A stretch of DNA of 64,000 nt from Pseudoflavonifractor sp. 524-17 (GTDB lineage Bacteria; Bacillota; Clostridia; Oscillospirales; Oscillospiraceae): NCBI RefSeq assembly GCF_009935845.1, contig NZ_QWEK01000013.1:59553-123552 (forward strand). Direction: 5' to 3'. The stretch's first letter is position 1; every line of letters begins with the position of its first letter. Shown one piece after another: positions 46,588 to 55,398 of the stretch. The notes below the pieces were generated by a model that worked only from the letters and a program-made list of their open reading frames with translations, was not told the origin of the DNA and did no database searches. Made by a program: the position numbers and the translations under genes.

Positions 46588-47388
46588 TCAGCGGCCAGGA
46601 AGCAGGCGGCGCAGAAAGCCCGGCCGGGACCAGCGGGAGGCAATGATCACCGCCGCGGTGACGTTGTCCGAGCTCCCTTGGGCCAGGGCGGTCTGGACGC
46701 ACAGGCGGGCGGTCTCCGCTGCCCCCCGCCGGGCGCCCAGCACCGCGGCGATCTCCCCGTGGGTGAGGACGCCGGACAGGCCGTCGCTGCACAAAAGAAA
46801 GCGGTCCCGGTCCTGGAGTGGAATTTCACCGGACACAAAGGGCTCCAGCCGCATCTCTTCCAGGGGGATGCCCAAAAACTGAGTGAGAATGTGGAAATCC
46901 CTGGGCTGGCAGGGGAGGCCGGCGGCCAGCAGCCGCTGGGCGTTGGTATGGTCCTGGGAAAGCTGGGTGAGCTGTCCCCCGCGCAGGCGGTAGATCCGGC
47001 TGTCCCCCAGATTGAAGGCGGTGGCCTGCCCGCCGGAGACCGCCAGACAGGCCAGGGTCGTACCCATATCCTGGGCGTCCATCTGCGCCTGCATCCGGCA
47101 CACCGCCTGACCGGCGCGGCGGACGCAGCCGTCAATCTGATCGGGAAAGTGCTGGGGGGTGAAAGCGGCCAGGGACTCCACTGCGGCCAGGGCGGCATGG
47201 GCGCCGTACTGACCGCCGCCCATGCCGTCGCACACCGCGCACAAAAGCGCCTCCTGGCACTGCTCCGCCGCGAGGGTACGCAGCTGGGCAAGGTCCCGGT
47301 TCCATACGCCGTTGAGATAAAAATTGTCCTCATTGCGCCCCCGAAGGACGCCTACGTCGGAGCAGACCCCACAGTCAAACTGATACAA
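46588..47388 (-). CDS. PP2C-type Ser/Thr protein phosphatase
   Basis: 266 residues, soluble. All PP2C metal motifs are present: SDVGVLRGRNEDNFY, CDGMGGGQYG, MGTTLACLAV, FNLGDSRIYRLR, SQDHTN, LCSDGLSGVL and SSDNVTAAVI. Likely reverses the action of the adjacent Ser/Thr kinase, as Stp/PrpC does for PrkC. The start is TTG 47388 preceded by GGGGGAG. It is divergent from the kinase gene, not in the usual overlapping phosphatase-kinase operon. The Arg-rich C-terminus (WSRPGFLRRLLPGR) is unusual. Confidence 0.92.
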   Translation of the reverse strand: MYQFDCGVCSDVGVLRGRNEDNFYLNGVWNRDLAQLRTLAAEQCQEALLCAVCDGMGGGQYGAHAALAAVESLAAFTPQHFPDQIDGCVRRAGQAVCRMQAQMDAQDMGTTLACLAVSGGQATAFNLGDSRIYRLRGGQLTQLSQDHTNAQRLLAAGLPCQPRDFHILTQFLGIPLEEMRLEPFVSGEIPLQDRDRFLLCSDGLSGVLTHGEIAAVLGARRGAAETARLCVQTALAQGSSDNVTAAVIIASRWSRPGFLRRLLPGR

Positions 47389-47499
47389 ATCCCACTCCCC
47401 CTTCTCCTCTATTCAGGGTAACAAGGGCGGGCGGGAATGTCAATCACGAAAATGGGCGGATGGCCAGATATCACCGGTAAGGGACAGGCCGGCCCTGCC

Positions 47500-47551
47500 G
47501 ATCCTGTGCGAAGGAAAGGCATGGGAATTCCGCCGGACAGGATCCTTTTTT
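47500..47551 (+). terminator. possible hairpin terminator upstream of the kinase gene
   Basis: GATCCTGT pairs with ACAGGATC, with an inner GGAA/TTCC pairing, followed by TTTTTT. It lies in the gap between divergent phosphatase and kinase genes, so it might be an attenuator in the kinase leader. TATACT at 47586 is a candidate -10 without a clear -35. Confidence 0.45.
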
Positions 47552-47637
47552 GTATGTGAGAGTAGAAATCGGCGGAGAACAGTGATATACTAGACGCAAA
47601 ACACAAGGGATTTGATTTGACAGGAGGTGGGACCGCT

Positions 47638-49581
47638 ATGGGTGAGTTGCCTCAATTCAGCCCGTTTGGTCCGGAGTGGGTGGTGAAGGAGCGTCTGGGA
47701 CAGGGGTCCTTTGGGACGGTCTACCGGATTGAGATGCATACCCTGGGCCGTACCTACGAAGCGGCGCTGAAGCACATCCGCCTCCCCGCCGGAGAGGACG
47801 AGCTCAACCAACTCTACGCCAACGGCTATATTACCGGTCCAGATACGGAGCAGGCCTATTTTGACGAAAAGGTGCGCGAGATCAGCCAGGAGATCGATAC
47901 CTGCTACCAGCTCAAGGGGAACACCAATATTGTCTCCTATGAGGACCACCGCATTATTCCCCTGGAGGACGGGCCGGGCTACGACATCTTCATCAAGATG
48001 GAGTGCCTGACCAGCCTGGCCAAAAAGATCCAGCGGGAGGGGCTGCGGCTGGGAGAGCTGGTGGCGCTGGGGGTGGATATCTGCTCCGCGCTGGATCTGC
48101 TTCAGCACAGCGATATGGTCCACCGGGACGTAAAACCGGACAACGTCTTTGTCAACCAGGCGGGGCACTTCAAGCTGGGGGATTTCGGCGTGGCCCGTAC
48201 CCTGAAGATGACCCGGGGGAGCCTGTCCCAGAAGGGAACCGACGACTACATGGCCCCCGAGCTGCGCATGGGCGGCGTGGGAGGCTGCCAGGTGGACATC
48301 TACTCTTTGGGCATTATGATGTACCGGCTGCTCAACCAGAACCGCAGCCCCTTCCTGCCCCTCCCCCCGGCCGTGCCGGCCAACCATGAGATCGAGGCGG
48401 CCTATCAGAAGCGCTTTGGGGGAGCGCCCCTTCCGCCCCCCTGCTACGGCGGCGAGGCCCTGCGGGAGATTGTGCTTATGGCCTGCGCCTACCGGCCGGA
48501 GGACCGGTGGAGCAACGCTGCGGCCATGCGGGGGGCCCTGAGAAGCTATGGGGATGCGCTGACCCAGGAGGAGCGGGAGACGGTGCTGCTCACGCCCATG
48601 CGGAAGGGGACGAGAGGGCGGGCTGTGACGCCTGCGCCAGTCCCAGCCCCGGAAATGGGGGGCGGAACCCGGATCATCGTCCCCGCTGCCGGCGGAAACG
48701 GGCTGACGCCCGCCGGAGCGGAGGCAAACAGGGAGAGCCCGCCGCCACCTCCTCCGCCGCCCGAGCCGTCCAGGGAAGATCCGGCGGTGCGGGAGCCGGA
48801 GACGGTCCCCCTGCCCCAGCCTCCCGCAGAGAAGAAGGGGAAAAAAGGCCTGCTGATCGCCGGATGCGGTGTGTGTGTGCTGGCGGCGGCAGCGCTGGGA
48901 ATTGGACTGCTGGCGGGCCAGCCGGGGCCGGGCCAGGCGGCCCCGCCGGCTGTGTCCACTTTGGCGAAGGCAGAAATTCCCGCATCCCCCACGCCGGTTC
49001 CCACCCCCTCGGCGGCGGCCAGCGCGGTGCCGGCGGCTGCACCGGCACCAACTCCGACGGCAGAGCCAACTTTGGAGCCCGCCTCCACGCCGGAACCCAC
49101 GCCGGAGGCGGTTGCCACACCCACCCCAAAGCCTGAAACTACACCGGCCCCCACGCCAAAATCTACTCAGACGCCGGCGGCTACACCTAAGCCCACACCA
49201 AAACCCACCCAAACGCCGGCGGCTACGCCCAAACCCACGCCGAAACCCACCCAGACGCCGGCGGCTACGCCCAAGCCCACGCCGAAATCTACTCAGACGC
49301 CGGCAGCCACGCCTAAGCCCACGCCGAAACCGGCCGCTGTGGCGGTGACTGGGGTGTCGGTGTCCCCCTCTTCCCGGATGCTGGAGGTGGGGCAGGGGGT
49401 GCAGCTGTCCGCCACGGTGAGCCCCAGCAACGCCGCCAGCCAGTCGGTGAGCTGGAGCTCTTCCAACCCGGCGGTAGCCTCGGTGAGCGGCGGCTATGTC
49501 ACCGCCAAGGGGCCGGGGACGGCCATTATCACCGCCAGCTGCGGCGGTCACAGCGGAACCTGCGCCATCTCTGTGAACTGA
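47638..49581 (+). CDS. membrane Ser/Thr protein kinase with external Pro/Thr repeats and an Ig-like domain
   Basis: 647 residues. The cytoplasmic kinase domain (about 10-300) is complete: LGQGSFGTVYRI, AALKHIRL (Lys), HRDVKPDNVFV, DFGVART (Mg loop), GTDDYMAPEL (APE). A Pro-rich juxtamembrane part leads to one membrane helix (about 405-425, LLIAGCGVCVLAAAALGIGLL), then an external Pro/Thr stalk with four 14-residue repeats, and a C-terminal BIG2 Ig-like domain (about 565-647, VTGVSVSPSSRMLEVGQGVQ). PrkC/PknB relatives carry PASTA domains here; none is present. Start ATG 47638 after GGAGGTGG. An RCC1/SLH gene and an FHA gene follow on the same strand. Confidence 0.9.
   Translation: MGELPQFSPFGPEWVVKERLGQGSFGTVYRIEMHTLGRTYEAALKHIRLPAGEDELNQLYANGYITGPDTEQAYFDEKVREISQEIDTCYQLKGNTNIVSYEDHRIIPLEDGPGYDIFIKMECLTSLAKKIQREGLRLGELVALGVDICSALDLLQHSDMVHRDVKPDNVFVNQAGHFKLGDFGVARTLKMTRGSLSQKGTDDYMAPELRMGGVGGCQVDIYSLGIMMYRLLNQNRSPFLPLPPAVPANHEIEAAYQKRFGGAPLPPPCYGGEALREIVLMACAYRPEDRWSNAAAMRGALRSYGDALTQEERETVLLTPMRKGTRGRAVTPAPVPAPEMGGGTRIIVPAAGGNGLTPAGAEANRESPPPPPPPPEPSREDPAVREPETVPLPQPPAEKKGKKGLLIAGCGVCVLAAAALGIGLLAGQPGPGQAAPPAVSTLAKAEIPASPTPVPTPSAAASAVPAAAPAPTPTAEPTLEPASTPEPTPEAVATPTPKPETTPAPTPKSTQTPAATPKPTPKPTQTPAATPKPTPKPTQTPAATPKPTPKSTQTPAATPKPTPKPAAVAVTGVSVSPSSRMLEVGQGVQLSATVSPSNAASQSVSWSSSNPAVASVSGGYVTAKGPGTAIITASCGGHSGTCAISVN
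49156..49323 (+). repeat. four tandem 42-base repeats in the kinase stalk
   Basis: Each unit codes for PK(S/P)TQTPAATPKPT (49156, 49198, 49240, 49282). Copies differ at a few third positions. Repeat number may vary between strains through slippage. Confidence 0.9.
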
Positions 49582-49624
49582 CAGAATTGGCGGGACAATA
49601 GAAGAAGGAGAGTGTGATTGGAGT

Positions 49625-51292
49625 ATGAGAAAGAGACAGGTAATGGCCCTGCTGCTGGCCGCTGCAATGGCAGGGGGCGCCCTTCCTGCGGCTGCGGCCT
49701 CGGGGATGGACAACACGGCCCATGTGGCCTCCGGCGGTCTGTCCCACACGCTGGTGGTGAAGAAGGACGGGACCGTCTGGGCCTGGGGGTCTAACCAGGA
49801 CTACCAGCTGGGTCTGGACGGGCTCGATCAGGCCCAGGCGCCCACGGAGGTAGAGGGTTTGTCGTCGGTGCTGGCGGTGGCGGCAGGGTACAACTTTTCC
49901 GCCGCCCTGCGGTTTGACGGTACGGTATATCAGTGGGGCGGCGGAATGGACAAGACGCCCAGGCAGGTGCCGGGGCTGACCAATGTGGCGGACATCGCCG
50001 CGGGACAGACCGACCTGCTGGCCCTGAAGACCGACGGCACGGTGTGGCAATGGACCTACGGCGGGACGCCCAAACAGGTCAGCGGCCTGCGGCGCATCGG
50101 GGCCATCGCCGCCGGAGGGAGCCACTTTTTGGCCCTGACCTGCTCCGGCGAGGTGTGGGCCTGGGGCGCCAATGACTACGGCCAGCTGGGCACCGGGGAC
50201 AAAGACGCCCGGACCACGCCGGTTCGGGTGAGTAATCTCATCGACATCGTGGACATCGCGGCGGGCTACTCCCACTCTCTGGCGGTGAGCTTCGACGGCC
50301 GTGTGTATGCCTGGGGCGCCAACGGCAACGGCCAGCTGGGCACCGGCAAGACCGACGACAGCGCCGTACCGGTGGAGGTGAAGGGGCTGAACAAGGCGGC
50401 CCGGGTGTCCGCCGGCAACAGCTCCTCCGCAGCGCTGACGGAGAGCGGCGAGCTGTACACCTGGGGCTATGGGGAGTACGGCCAGCTGGGCCAGCGGGAC
50501 CCGCTGATCTCCCAGCCCAATCCCACCAAGGTGAGCGCCCTCCAGGAGAAGGGGAGCTATCTGGCCTCCGGCGTCAGCCACAATCTGATGCTCAACAGCA
50601 ATAACTATCTGTTTGTTTGGGGCCGCAACCGGGACTACCAGGTGGGCAACAAAAAGAATACCAACGTCAGCCAGCCTACCCGGGTAATGGGTTCCATCGC
50701 GGAGCAGGTGACCTATGAGGTGGGGGTGCTGGACGGCCTGGACCAGTGGGCCTATGAGGACATTGCCGGCCTCTATGCCCTGGAGCTGGTGCCGCCTATG
50801 CTGTGGGACAACTATAAGTCCAACCTGACCCGGGGGGAGCTGGCCCATATTCTGGTGAGCATCTATGAGGACATCAGGGGCAGCAACGTGGGCACCAACA
50901 AGAAGGAGAGCTTTGAGGACCTGGAGGGCCACCCCTTGGAGCGGGACATCCGCAAGGCCTATCAGCTGGGCATCCTCAACGGCACCTCAGCCACCACCAT
51001 CTCCCCGGACTGGCCCATCACCCGGCAGGAGGCGGCCAAAATGCTGTGCAGCTTCCTGACCCGGCTGAATAATGAGAAAATCTCTGATAAGCCCGGCAGT
51101 CTGGCCTTTTTTGCCGACGCGGTGGATATTCCCGACTGGGCGGCCTCCGCAGTGTTCTATGTGTACGAGAACAAGATCATGATGGGGGACAGCAAGAAGA
51201 ATTTCAATCCTAAGAGCAATATTACCAGGCAGGAAATCCTTTCTGTAATTGCCCGCCTGGCGGACCGGCATCAGTGGGGGAGTAAAAAGTGA
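49625..51292 (+). CDS. secreted RCC1-repeat protein with three SLH domains
   Basis: 555 residues. Signal peptide (about 1-25, ALLLAAAMAGGALPAAAA). Residues 32-370 form seven RCC1-type beta-propeller blades, each with a GTVWAWGSN-like or GRVYAWGANGNGQLGTG motif and an intervening AAGYSHSLAV. Three SLH modules follow (about 375-430, 435-490, 495-550; for example LTRGELAHILVSIYED and ITRQEAAKMLCSFL), which bind pyruvylated wall polymer and place the propeller at the cell surface. Ligand unknown. GAGAGTG-like weak RBS before ATG 49625. It lies between the kinase and FHA genes and overlaps the latter by four bases. Confidence 0.9.
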   Translation: MRKRQVMALLLAAAMAGGALPAAAASGMDNTAHVASGGLSHTLVVKKDGTVWAWGSNQDYQLGLDGLDQAQAPTEVEGLSSVLAVAAGYNFSAALRFDGTVYQWGGGMDKTPRQVPGLTNVADIAAGQTDLLALKTDGTVWQWTYGGTPKQVSGLRRIGAIAAGGSHFLALTCSGEVWAWGANDYGQLGTGDKDARTTPVRVSNLIDIVDIAAGYSHSLAVSFDGRVYAWGANGNGQLGTGKTDDSAVPVEVKGLNKAARVSAGNSSSAALTESGELYTWGYGEYGQLGQRDPLISQPNPTKVSALQEKGSYLASGVSHNLMLNSNNYLFVWGRNRDYQVGNKKNTNVSQPTRVMGSIAEQVTYEVGVLDGLDQWAYEDIAGLYALELVPPMLWDNYKSNLTRGELAHILVSIYEDIRGSNVGTNKKESFEDLEGHPLERDIRKAYQLGILNGTSATTISPDWPITRQEAAKMLCSFLTRLNNEKISDKPGSLAFFADAVDIPDWAASAVFYVYENKIMMGDSKKNFNPKSNITRQEILSVIARLADRHQWGSKK

Positions 51293-52212
51293 GATTGAGG
51301 AACGGAATGATAAGGGCGGTTGTCCTGCTGGCGCTGCTGGCGTGCTTTGCCGTACAGGCAGGGGCGGCGCTGCCTGCAAGCCTGTCTGTCCTCTCCGCCC
51401 AGTCGGAGCTGACGCCGCTGGGCGCCGCGTCAAAGAGCGGCAGATTGGAGCCGGAGGAGCCTGCGAAAGGAAGACCAGAGGAGACGGAAGAAGAGGCCAC
51501 AGGGGTAAAGGCCATCCTGAACCGGCTGACCGCCCTGCCGGCGCCTGTGCTGGCAGGAATAGGCGGCGGTATTGTGGCGGCGCTCCTTCTGATCATCCTG
51601 CTGGCGAGCCGGCGGGGGAAGCGCCGCAAGGCCCGGCAGGCGGAGGAGCAGGCCCAGTACGGCCAGGGGGCCCAGTATGCGCCTCCCGGCGGCCAATATG
51701 CGCCGCCTCCCCAGTACACGCCCGCGGGTCAGTACACACCGCCGCCCCAGTATACGCCGCCTGGTCAGTATACACCGCCTCCCAGCCAGTATGCGCCGCC
51801 TGAGCAGTACGTCCCCCCTGAGAGCGCCTGGGCGCCCCAGGGCGAAAACGGCACCCGGGTGCTGGGCGGCCCCCAGAAAGCGCTGACGCTGCTCCAGGTG
51901 ATGGTAGATCGGGAGGAGACCCACGCGGAGTACAAGCTGGCCCTGATGGGGGATATCCGGGTGGGCCGGGGGAAGGACAACACTCTGTCGCTCCCGGAGG
52001 ACGACGCCATCTCCACCCACCACTTTCTCCTTCGGGACGGGGGCGAGGGCAGCGTTATCCTGCGGGACGTGGGCTCCACCAACGGTACCTGGCTGTTCCA
52101 GAACAAGGGCAAGACCCGGCTGGAGCCGGAGCAGGATTATCCCCTGCCGGACGGGGCGGCATTCATGGCGGGGGACACCCGCTTTCAGGTATTTCAGGTC
52201 AAGAATGGATAA
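51289..52212 (+). CDS. membrane protein with cytoplasmic FHA domain
   Basis: 307 residues. An N-terminal hydrophobic signal (VVLLALLACFAVQAGAA), an external part of about 60 residues, one membrane helix (about 83-103, VLAGIGGGIVAALLLIILLA), a basic stop RRGKRRKARQ, then a Tyr/Pro/Gln-rich linker with repeated QYAPP/QYTPP, and a C-terminal FHA domain (about 205-300) with the phosphothreonine-binding marks RVGRGKDNTLSL, STHHFLL and DVGSTNGTWL. FHA domains read phosphothreonine, so it is the likely partner or substrate of the kinase at 47638. GTG 51289 overlaps the RCC1 gene stop. Confidence 0.9.
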   Translation: MRLRNGMIRAVVLLALLACFAVQAGAALPASLSVLSAQSELTPLGAASKSGRLEPEEPAKGRPEETEEEATGVKAILNRLTALPAPVLAGIGGGIVAALLLIILLASRRGKRRKARQAEEQAQYGQGAQYAPPGGQYAPPPQYTPAGQYTPPPQYTPPGQYTPPPSQYAPPEQYVPPESAWAPQGENGTRVLGGPQKALTLLQVMVDREETHAEYKLALMGDIRVGRGKDNTLSLPEDDAISTHHFLLRDGGEGSVILRDVGSTNGTWLFQNKGKTRLEPEQDYPLPDGAAFMAGDTRFQVFQVKNG

Positions 52213-52248
52213 GAAGCGGCGCAAATGGTGCGGTTTCTAAGAGAAAAC

Positions 52249-52295
52249 CTGTTTGGCGCCCCAGCCAGCACGGCTTGGGGCGCCAAACAGCTTTT
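52249..52295 (+). terminator. terminator after the FHA gene
   Basis: CTGTTTGGCGCCCCA pairs exactly with TGGGGCGCCAAACAG and is followed by CTTTTT. Base composition becomes AT-richer after this point. Confidence 0.9.
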
Positions 52296-52431
52296 TAAAC
52301 GGCGGCATTTTTGAAAAAGCACCGGGGCAAAGCAAACCCTTGCTCCGGCGGTATGCCCTGGGTGAACAAAAAGGATGCAGGTTTGCAGACATAGGAAAAA
52401 TAGATCCATAATATATTCCCGTCAATTTACT

Positions 52432-52457
52432 TATCAAACAGAGAAATTTTCCGATAT
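52432..52457 (+). promoter_or_regulatory. possible sigma-D (flagellar) type promoter for the chemoreceptor
   Basis: CCGATAT at 52451-52457 equals the sigma-D -10 consensus. The -35 (TAAA expected about 15 bases upstream) reads TATC, so support is partial. The rest of the 52296-52510 gap is AT-rich and shows no gene. Confidence 0.35.
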
Positions 52458-52510
52458 ATATGTTGCGGCTGGCAGCTGCGGACAATAAAATATAAAAGGA
52501 GATTGGAACT

Positions 52511-54223
52511 ATGATTCACTACATAAAAAATTTGAAAATCAGACGAAAGCTCCATATCCTCATAGGGGTTGCGCTGCTGGGAATGCTTATTATCAGCGGA
52601 ATGTCATTTTTCCTCATGGGCCAGATGAACGAAATGACAAGCGACATTGCAACAAGCTGGCTTCCCAGCATCGATGTGGCAAGGGAATTGAGCGCCACCA
52701 TTTCTAATATCCGGCTGAATGAGCTGGGATACCTTACCGCAAGCTCTGACGACGAAAAAGAGACCAGCCTTCAGCGCCTCAATACTGGGATAGGCAGTAT
52801 GGATGCCCTCTTAGATACATATGGGAAATTGATTGACAAAGAAGAGGGAGAGTTCTATGGCAAGGCGAAAAATCTCTGGATACAGTACAAAGAAGCAGAG
52901 GAAAAAATGATGGCTTTGGCCGCGCAGGGCCACATGGAGGCTGCCCGCGCCATCCAGAATGGAGACTGTGAGGCGCTTTTCCAGTCTTTGAACAGCGCCT
53001 TTGAAGAGATTATCACCTACAATACAAAAGGCAGTGATGATGCGGCGGCAGAAAGCGCATCCCTTTACAGAACGGCCACCCTGACCATGATAGCGGTTGT
53101 CATTGCCATCATCCTTGTGGGGGTGTTTTTCTCGTTTGTGATCATACGTCTGATCAAGACCCCTATTTCCGAAATGGAGAAGGCTGCCATAAAAATGGCA
53201 GAGGGAGATTTGGATGTAGAGATTTCCTATACCTCTAAGGATGAACTGGGTGTTCTCGCCGCTCAGGTAGGCAAATTGATCCATAAACTTCAAGTTATTA
53301 TTGATGATGAGAATAAATTCCTTGCTAAAATGGCGGAGGGAGATTTTACGGTGAATTCGGCCTGCGAGGAAGAATATACCGGCGGCTTTTCCCCCCTGCT
53401 TGTCTCTTTTCAGGGCATTGCGGAAAAGCTGAACGACACAATGCTGCAGATTAGTCAAAGCTCCTCTCAGGTCGCAAGCGGAGCGAATCAGGTATCAAAT
53501 GGCGCCCAGGCGCTTGCTCAGGGAGCAACCGAGCAGGCCAGTTCCGTGCAGGAGCTTGCCGCCACCATCAATGAAATCTCTAACAAGGTGAATCAGAACG
53601 CGGACAATGCGCGGCAGGCCAGTAAAGCGGCAGGCTGTGTCAGTATAAAAATGAATGTGAGCAAAGAAAAAATGCAGCAGATGACACAGGCAATGGAGGA
53701 TATCAGCAGCTGCTCCAACGAGATCGGCAAAATCATGAAAATCATTGAAGACATTGCGTTCCAGACCAACATCCTCGCGCTGAACGCCGCTGTAGAAGCC
53801 GCACGCGCAGGTACTGCCGGAAAAGGATTTGCCGTAGTAGCCGGTGAAGTCCGCAATTTGGCAAACAAAAGCAAAGAGGCATCCGAAAATATCTCTGCTT
53901 TGATCGAAAATTCCTTAAAGGCAGTGGAAAATGGAACACGCATCGTGGGCGATACGGCGCAGTCTTTGATTCAGGCGGTCAATGGCGTAAACGAAGTGAC
54001 TGACATTATCGGACAGATTTCGGAGGCCAGCAGCGATCAGGCGGATTCTATCTCTCAGGTTATTATGGGAATTGACCAGATTTCCAGTGTTGTACAGACA
54101 AACTCGGCAACTGCGGAAGAAAGCGCGGCGGCAAGCAAAGAGCTGTCCAATCAGTCGCAGCTTATGAAGGGCCTGGTAGAAAAGTTTAAGCTAAAAAGTC
54201 TTCAACATATCCCAGTGCGTTGA
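52511..54223 (+). CDS. methyl-accepting chemotaxis protein
   Basis: 570 residues, class I chemoreceptor. First membrane helix about 13-36 (ILIGVALLGMLIISGMSFFLM), an external four-helix-bundle sensor (about 37-190, 4HB_MCP type), second helix about 191-214, HAMP domain (about 215-265, IKTPISEMEKAAIKMAEGDL), then a long cytoplasmic coiled coil with the conserved hairpin tip DIAFQTNILALNAAVEAARAG. The AAGGAGA site is upstream of ATG 52511. Ligand unknown. Codon and base use is more AT-rich than in the genes before it, and no other motility gene is near, so it may have been acquired. Confidence 0.93.
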   Translation: MIHYIKNLKIRRKLHILIGVALLGMLIISGMSFFLMGQMNEMTSDIATSWLPSIDVARELSATISNIRLNELGYLTASSDDEKETSLQRLNTGIGSMDALLDTYGKLIDKEEGEFYGKAKNLWIQYKEAEEKMMALAAQGHMEAARAIQNGDCEALFQSLNSAFEEIITYNTKGSDDAAAESASLYRTATLTMIAVVIAIILVGVFFSFVIIRLIKTPISEMEKAAIKMAEGDLDVEISYTSKDELGVLAAQVGKLIHKLQVIIDDENKFLAKMAEGDFTVNSACEEEYTGGFSPLLVSFQGIAEKLNDTMLQISQSSSQVASGANQVSNGAQALAQGATEQASSVQELAATINEISNKVNQNADNARQASKAAGCVSIKMNVSKEKMQQMTQAMEDISSCSNEIGKIMKIIEDIAFQTNILALNAAVEAARAGTAGKGFAVVAGEVRNLANKSKEASENISALIENSLKAVENGTRIVGDTAQSLIQAVNGVNEVTDIIGQISEASSDQADSISQVIMGIDQISSVVQTNSATAEESAAASKELSNQSQLMKGLVEKFKLKSLQHIPVR

Positions 54224-54239
54224 CGCGGCAGAGTCTGGC

Positions 54240-54642
54240 TAGAGCCTGTTTGAAACCCGTCAACACGCCCAAAGTGCGGGCCTTTTTCCGCCTGAGCGGC
54301 GCGTTTTTTCCTTGAAATCCGTCCGTATCCCTGATTTTGACCTGAATAGTCTCGGTATCCACCACGGTGATTCGCTCCACAAACCTGCGGGTGAGAGTGT
54401 CATCGTACTCCATGAAGCACATGGACTGCTCATCCAGCCAAGCCCCATCTCCTGCCGCCTGGAGGCTTGGACAGCCTGCTGTTCCTCGTCCTGCTGATTG
54501 CGATTTGAGTAAGAATTTCCTGCTTTTCGTCCATCAGAACCTTGAGTTGTGTATTTAGTTCCGTGTCCTCTTTGGTTTCCAGGGTCTTGTCCACCAGGAC
54601 CGCCTGCTCCGCAGGCAGGTCCAATTCCTCCATCGCCATCAC
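54240..54642 (-). pseudogene. C-terminal remnant of a large serine recombinase
   Basis: Two minus-strand pieces in different frames. The first (54430-54642) has the coiled-coil like LKVLMDEKQEILTQIAI; the second (54240-54422) reads FMEYDDTLTRRFVERITVVD and TIQVKIRDTDGFQG. The second is the usual end of Tn-type large serine recombinases. The catalytic N-terminal part is absent, so this is a broken remnant, probably one boundary of an old integrated element. It lies against the end of the chemoreceptor gene. Confidence 0.75.
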
Positions 54643-54693
54643 AATGTCCTCCCGAACGGAGTATTCAGATGCCTTTTGTCAGGGGGGAATCCC

Positions 54694-54738
54694 AAAAAAT
54701 ATGGTCCTTTGTCTTTTTCTCAAGACAAAGGACCATAT
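54694..54738 (-). terminator. strong minus-strand terminator
   Basis: ATATGGTCCTTTGTCTT (54699-54715) pairs perfectly with AAGACAAAGGACCATAT (54722-54738) around six bases, and on the minus strand TTTTTT follows. It would end transcripts coming from the fragments at 54.8-56.6 kb. Confidence 0.85.
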
Positions 54739-54813
54739 CAGAGCTTGATTCCAATGGACAGGGCACATTTCGATTTTGAGACGCAAAGCTCGCTTTCAGA
54801 TTTTGTGGATATT

Positions 54814-54945
54814 TTAGCATAACAGCCAATCCAGATTCAATTCATATTTTGCAAGCCGGATATCCGGCTTGAATCGAGTCACCTTCTCACGGAACTCCGG
54901 TGTATCCAGATATCGGTCATTTGTATTTCCGCTCGTCCCGTCCCA
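54814..54945 (-). pseudogene. short C-terminal gene fragment, unidentified
   Basis: About 40 codons in a frame that continues the other reading phase of the PHP fragment: NTNDRYLDTPEFREKVTRF then KPDIRLAKYELNLDWLL. It reads like the end of a real protein (regular composition, proper stop) that has lost its body. The family is not recognised. It includes a perfect 20-base palindrome at 54852-54871. Confidence 0.4.
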
Positions 54946-55234
54946 CCTTCAGCTGTCTGCACAGGTGGGACAGAGTGCCCCCCGCTTGGAAGCCGTAGCC
55001 TAAAAGATAAAAATTACGGTGTTCCTTCGCACTCAGCTCCACCCCGCGAATAACCCGAATCCCCGCGTCGCTTCCTGCCTCCATAGCCCCGGTTATACTG
55101 CCAATGGTGTCGTGGCCGGTAATTGCAACTATCTGGATGCCGGCGGCTTTAGGCAGGTCAATCACCTGCGCGGGAGTGTATTGCCCATCTGAGGCGGTGG
55201 TGTGGGTATGCAAGTCCGCAAGAACTGCCGTCAT
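54917..55234 (-). pseudogene. truncated PHP-domain phosphoesterase
   Basis: 105 residues with an intact PHP N-terminus, VLADLHTHTTASDGQYTP, ITGHDTIG and GVELSAKEHRNFYLLGYGF, that ends abruptly at VGRDERKYK. Normal proteins of this group are about 250-300 residues, so the rest of the metal-binding set is missing. Its start codon overlaps the stop of the fragment upstream (ATGA), a sign of an original operon. Confidence 0.7.
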
Positions 55235-55398
55235 ACCGCCTCCTCCGGCTTGACCGCTGCAATGCGTATCACAGGCGGATCATCGTTACCGTATGGGGCA
55301 AAGCCGGTGCGCTCCTGGGCGTATTCCACGCGAAAGCCACGCTGCTCCAGCGACTGCGTAAGCTCCTCCAGCACATAAGGAAGCGGAAACTGACGCTC
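55231..55398 (-). pseudogene. C-terminal fragment of an unidentified gene upstream of the PHP remnant
   Basis: A 55-codon open stretch, RQFPLPYVLEELTQSLEQRG to DDPPVIRIAAVKPEEAV, with no start codon. It begins exactly after the stop of the small membrane protein at 55399, so a deletion junction probably lies at about 55398. Not recognised. Confidence 0.5.

Noticed and set aside
49156..49323. Regular repeats that might suggest a CRISPR array
   Set aside because: Units are contiguous without spacers and code for a Pro/Thr stalk in the kinase.
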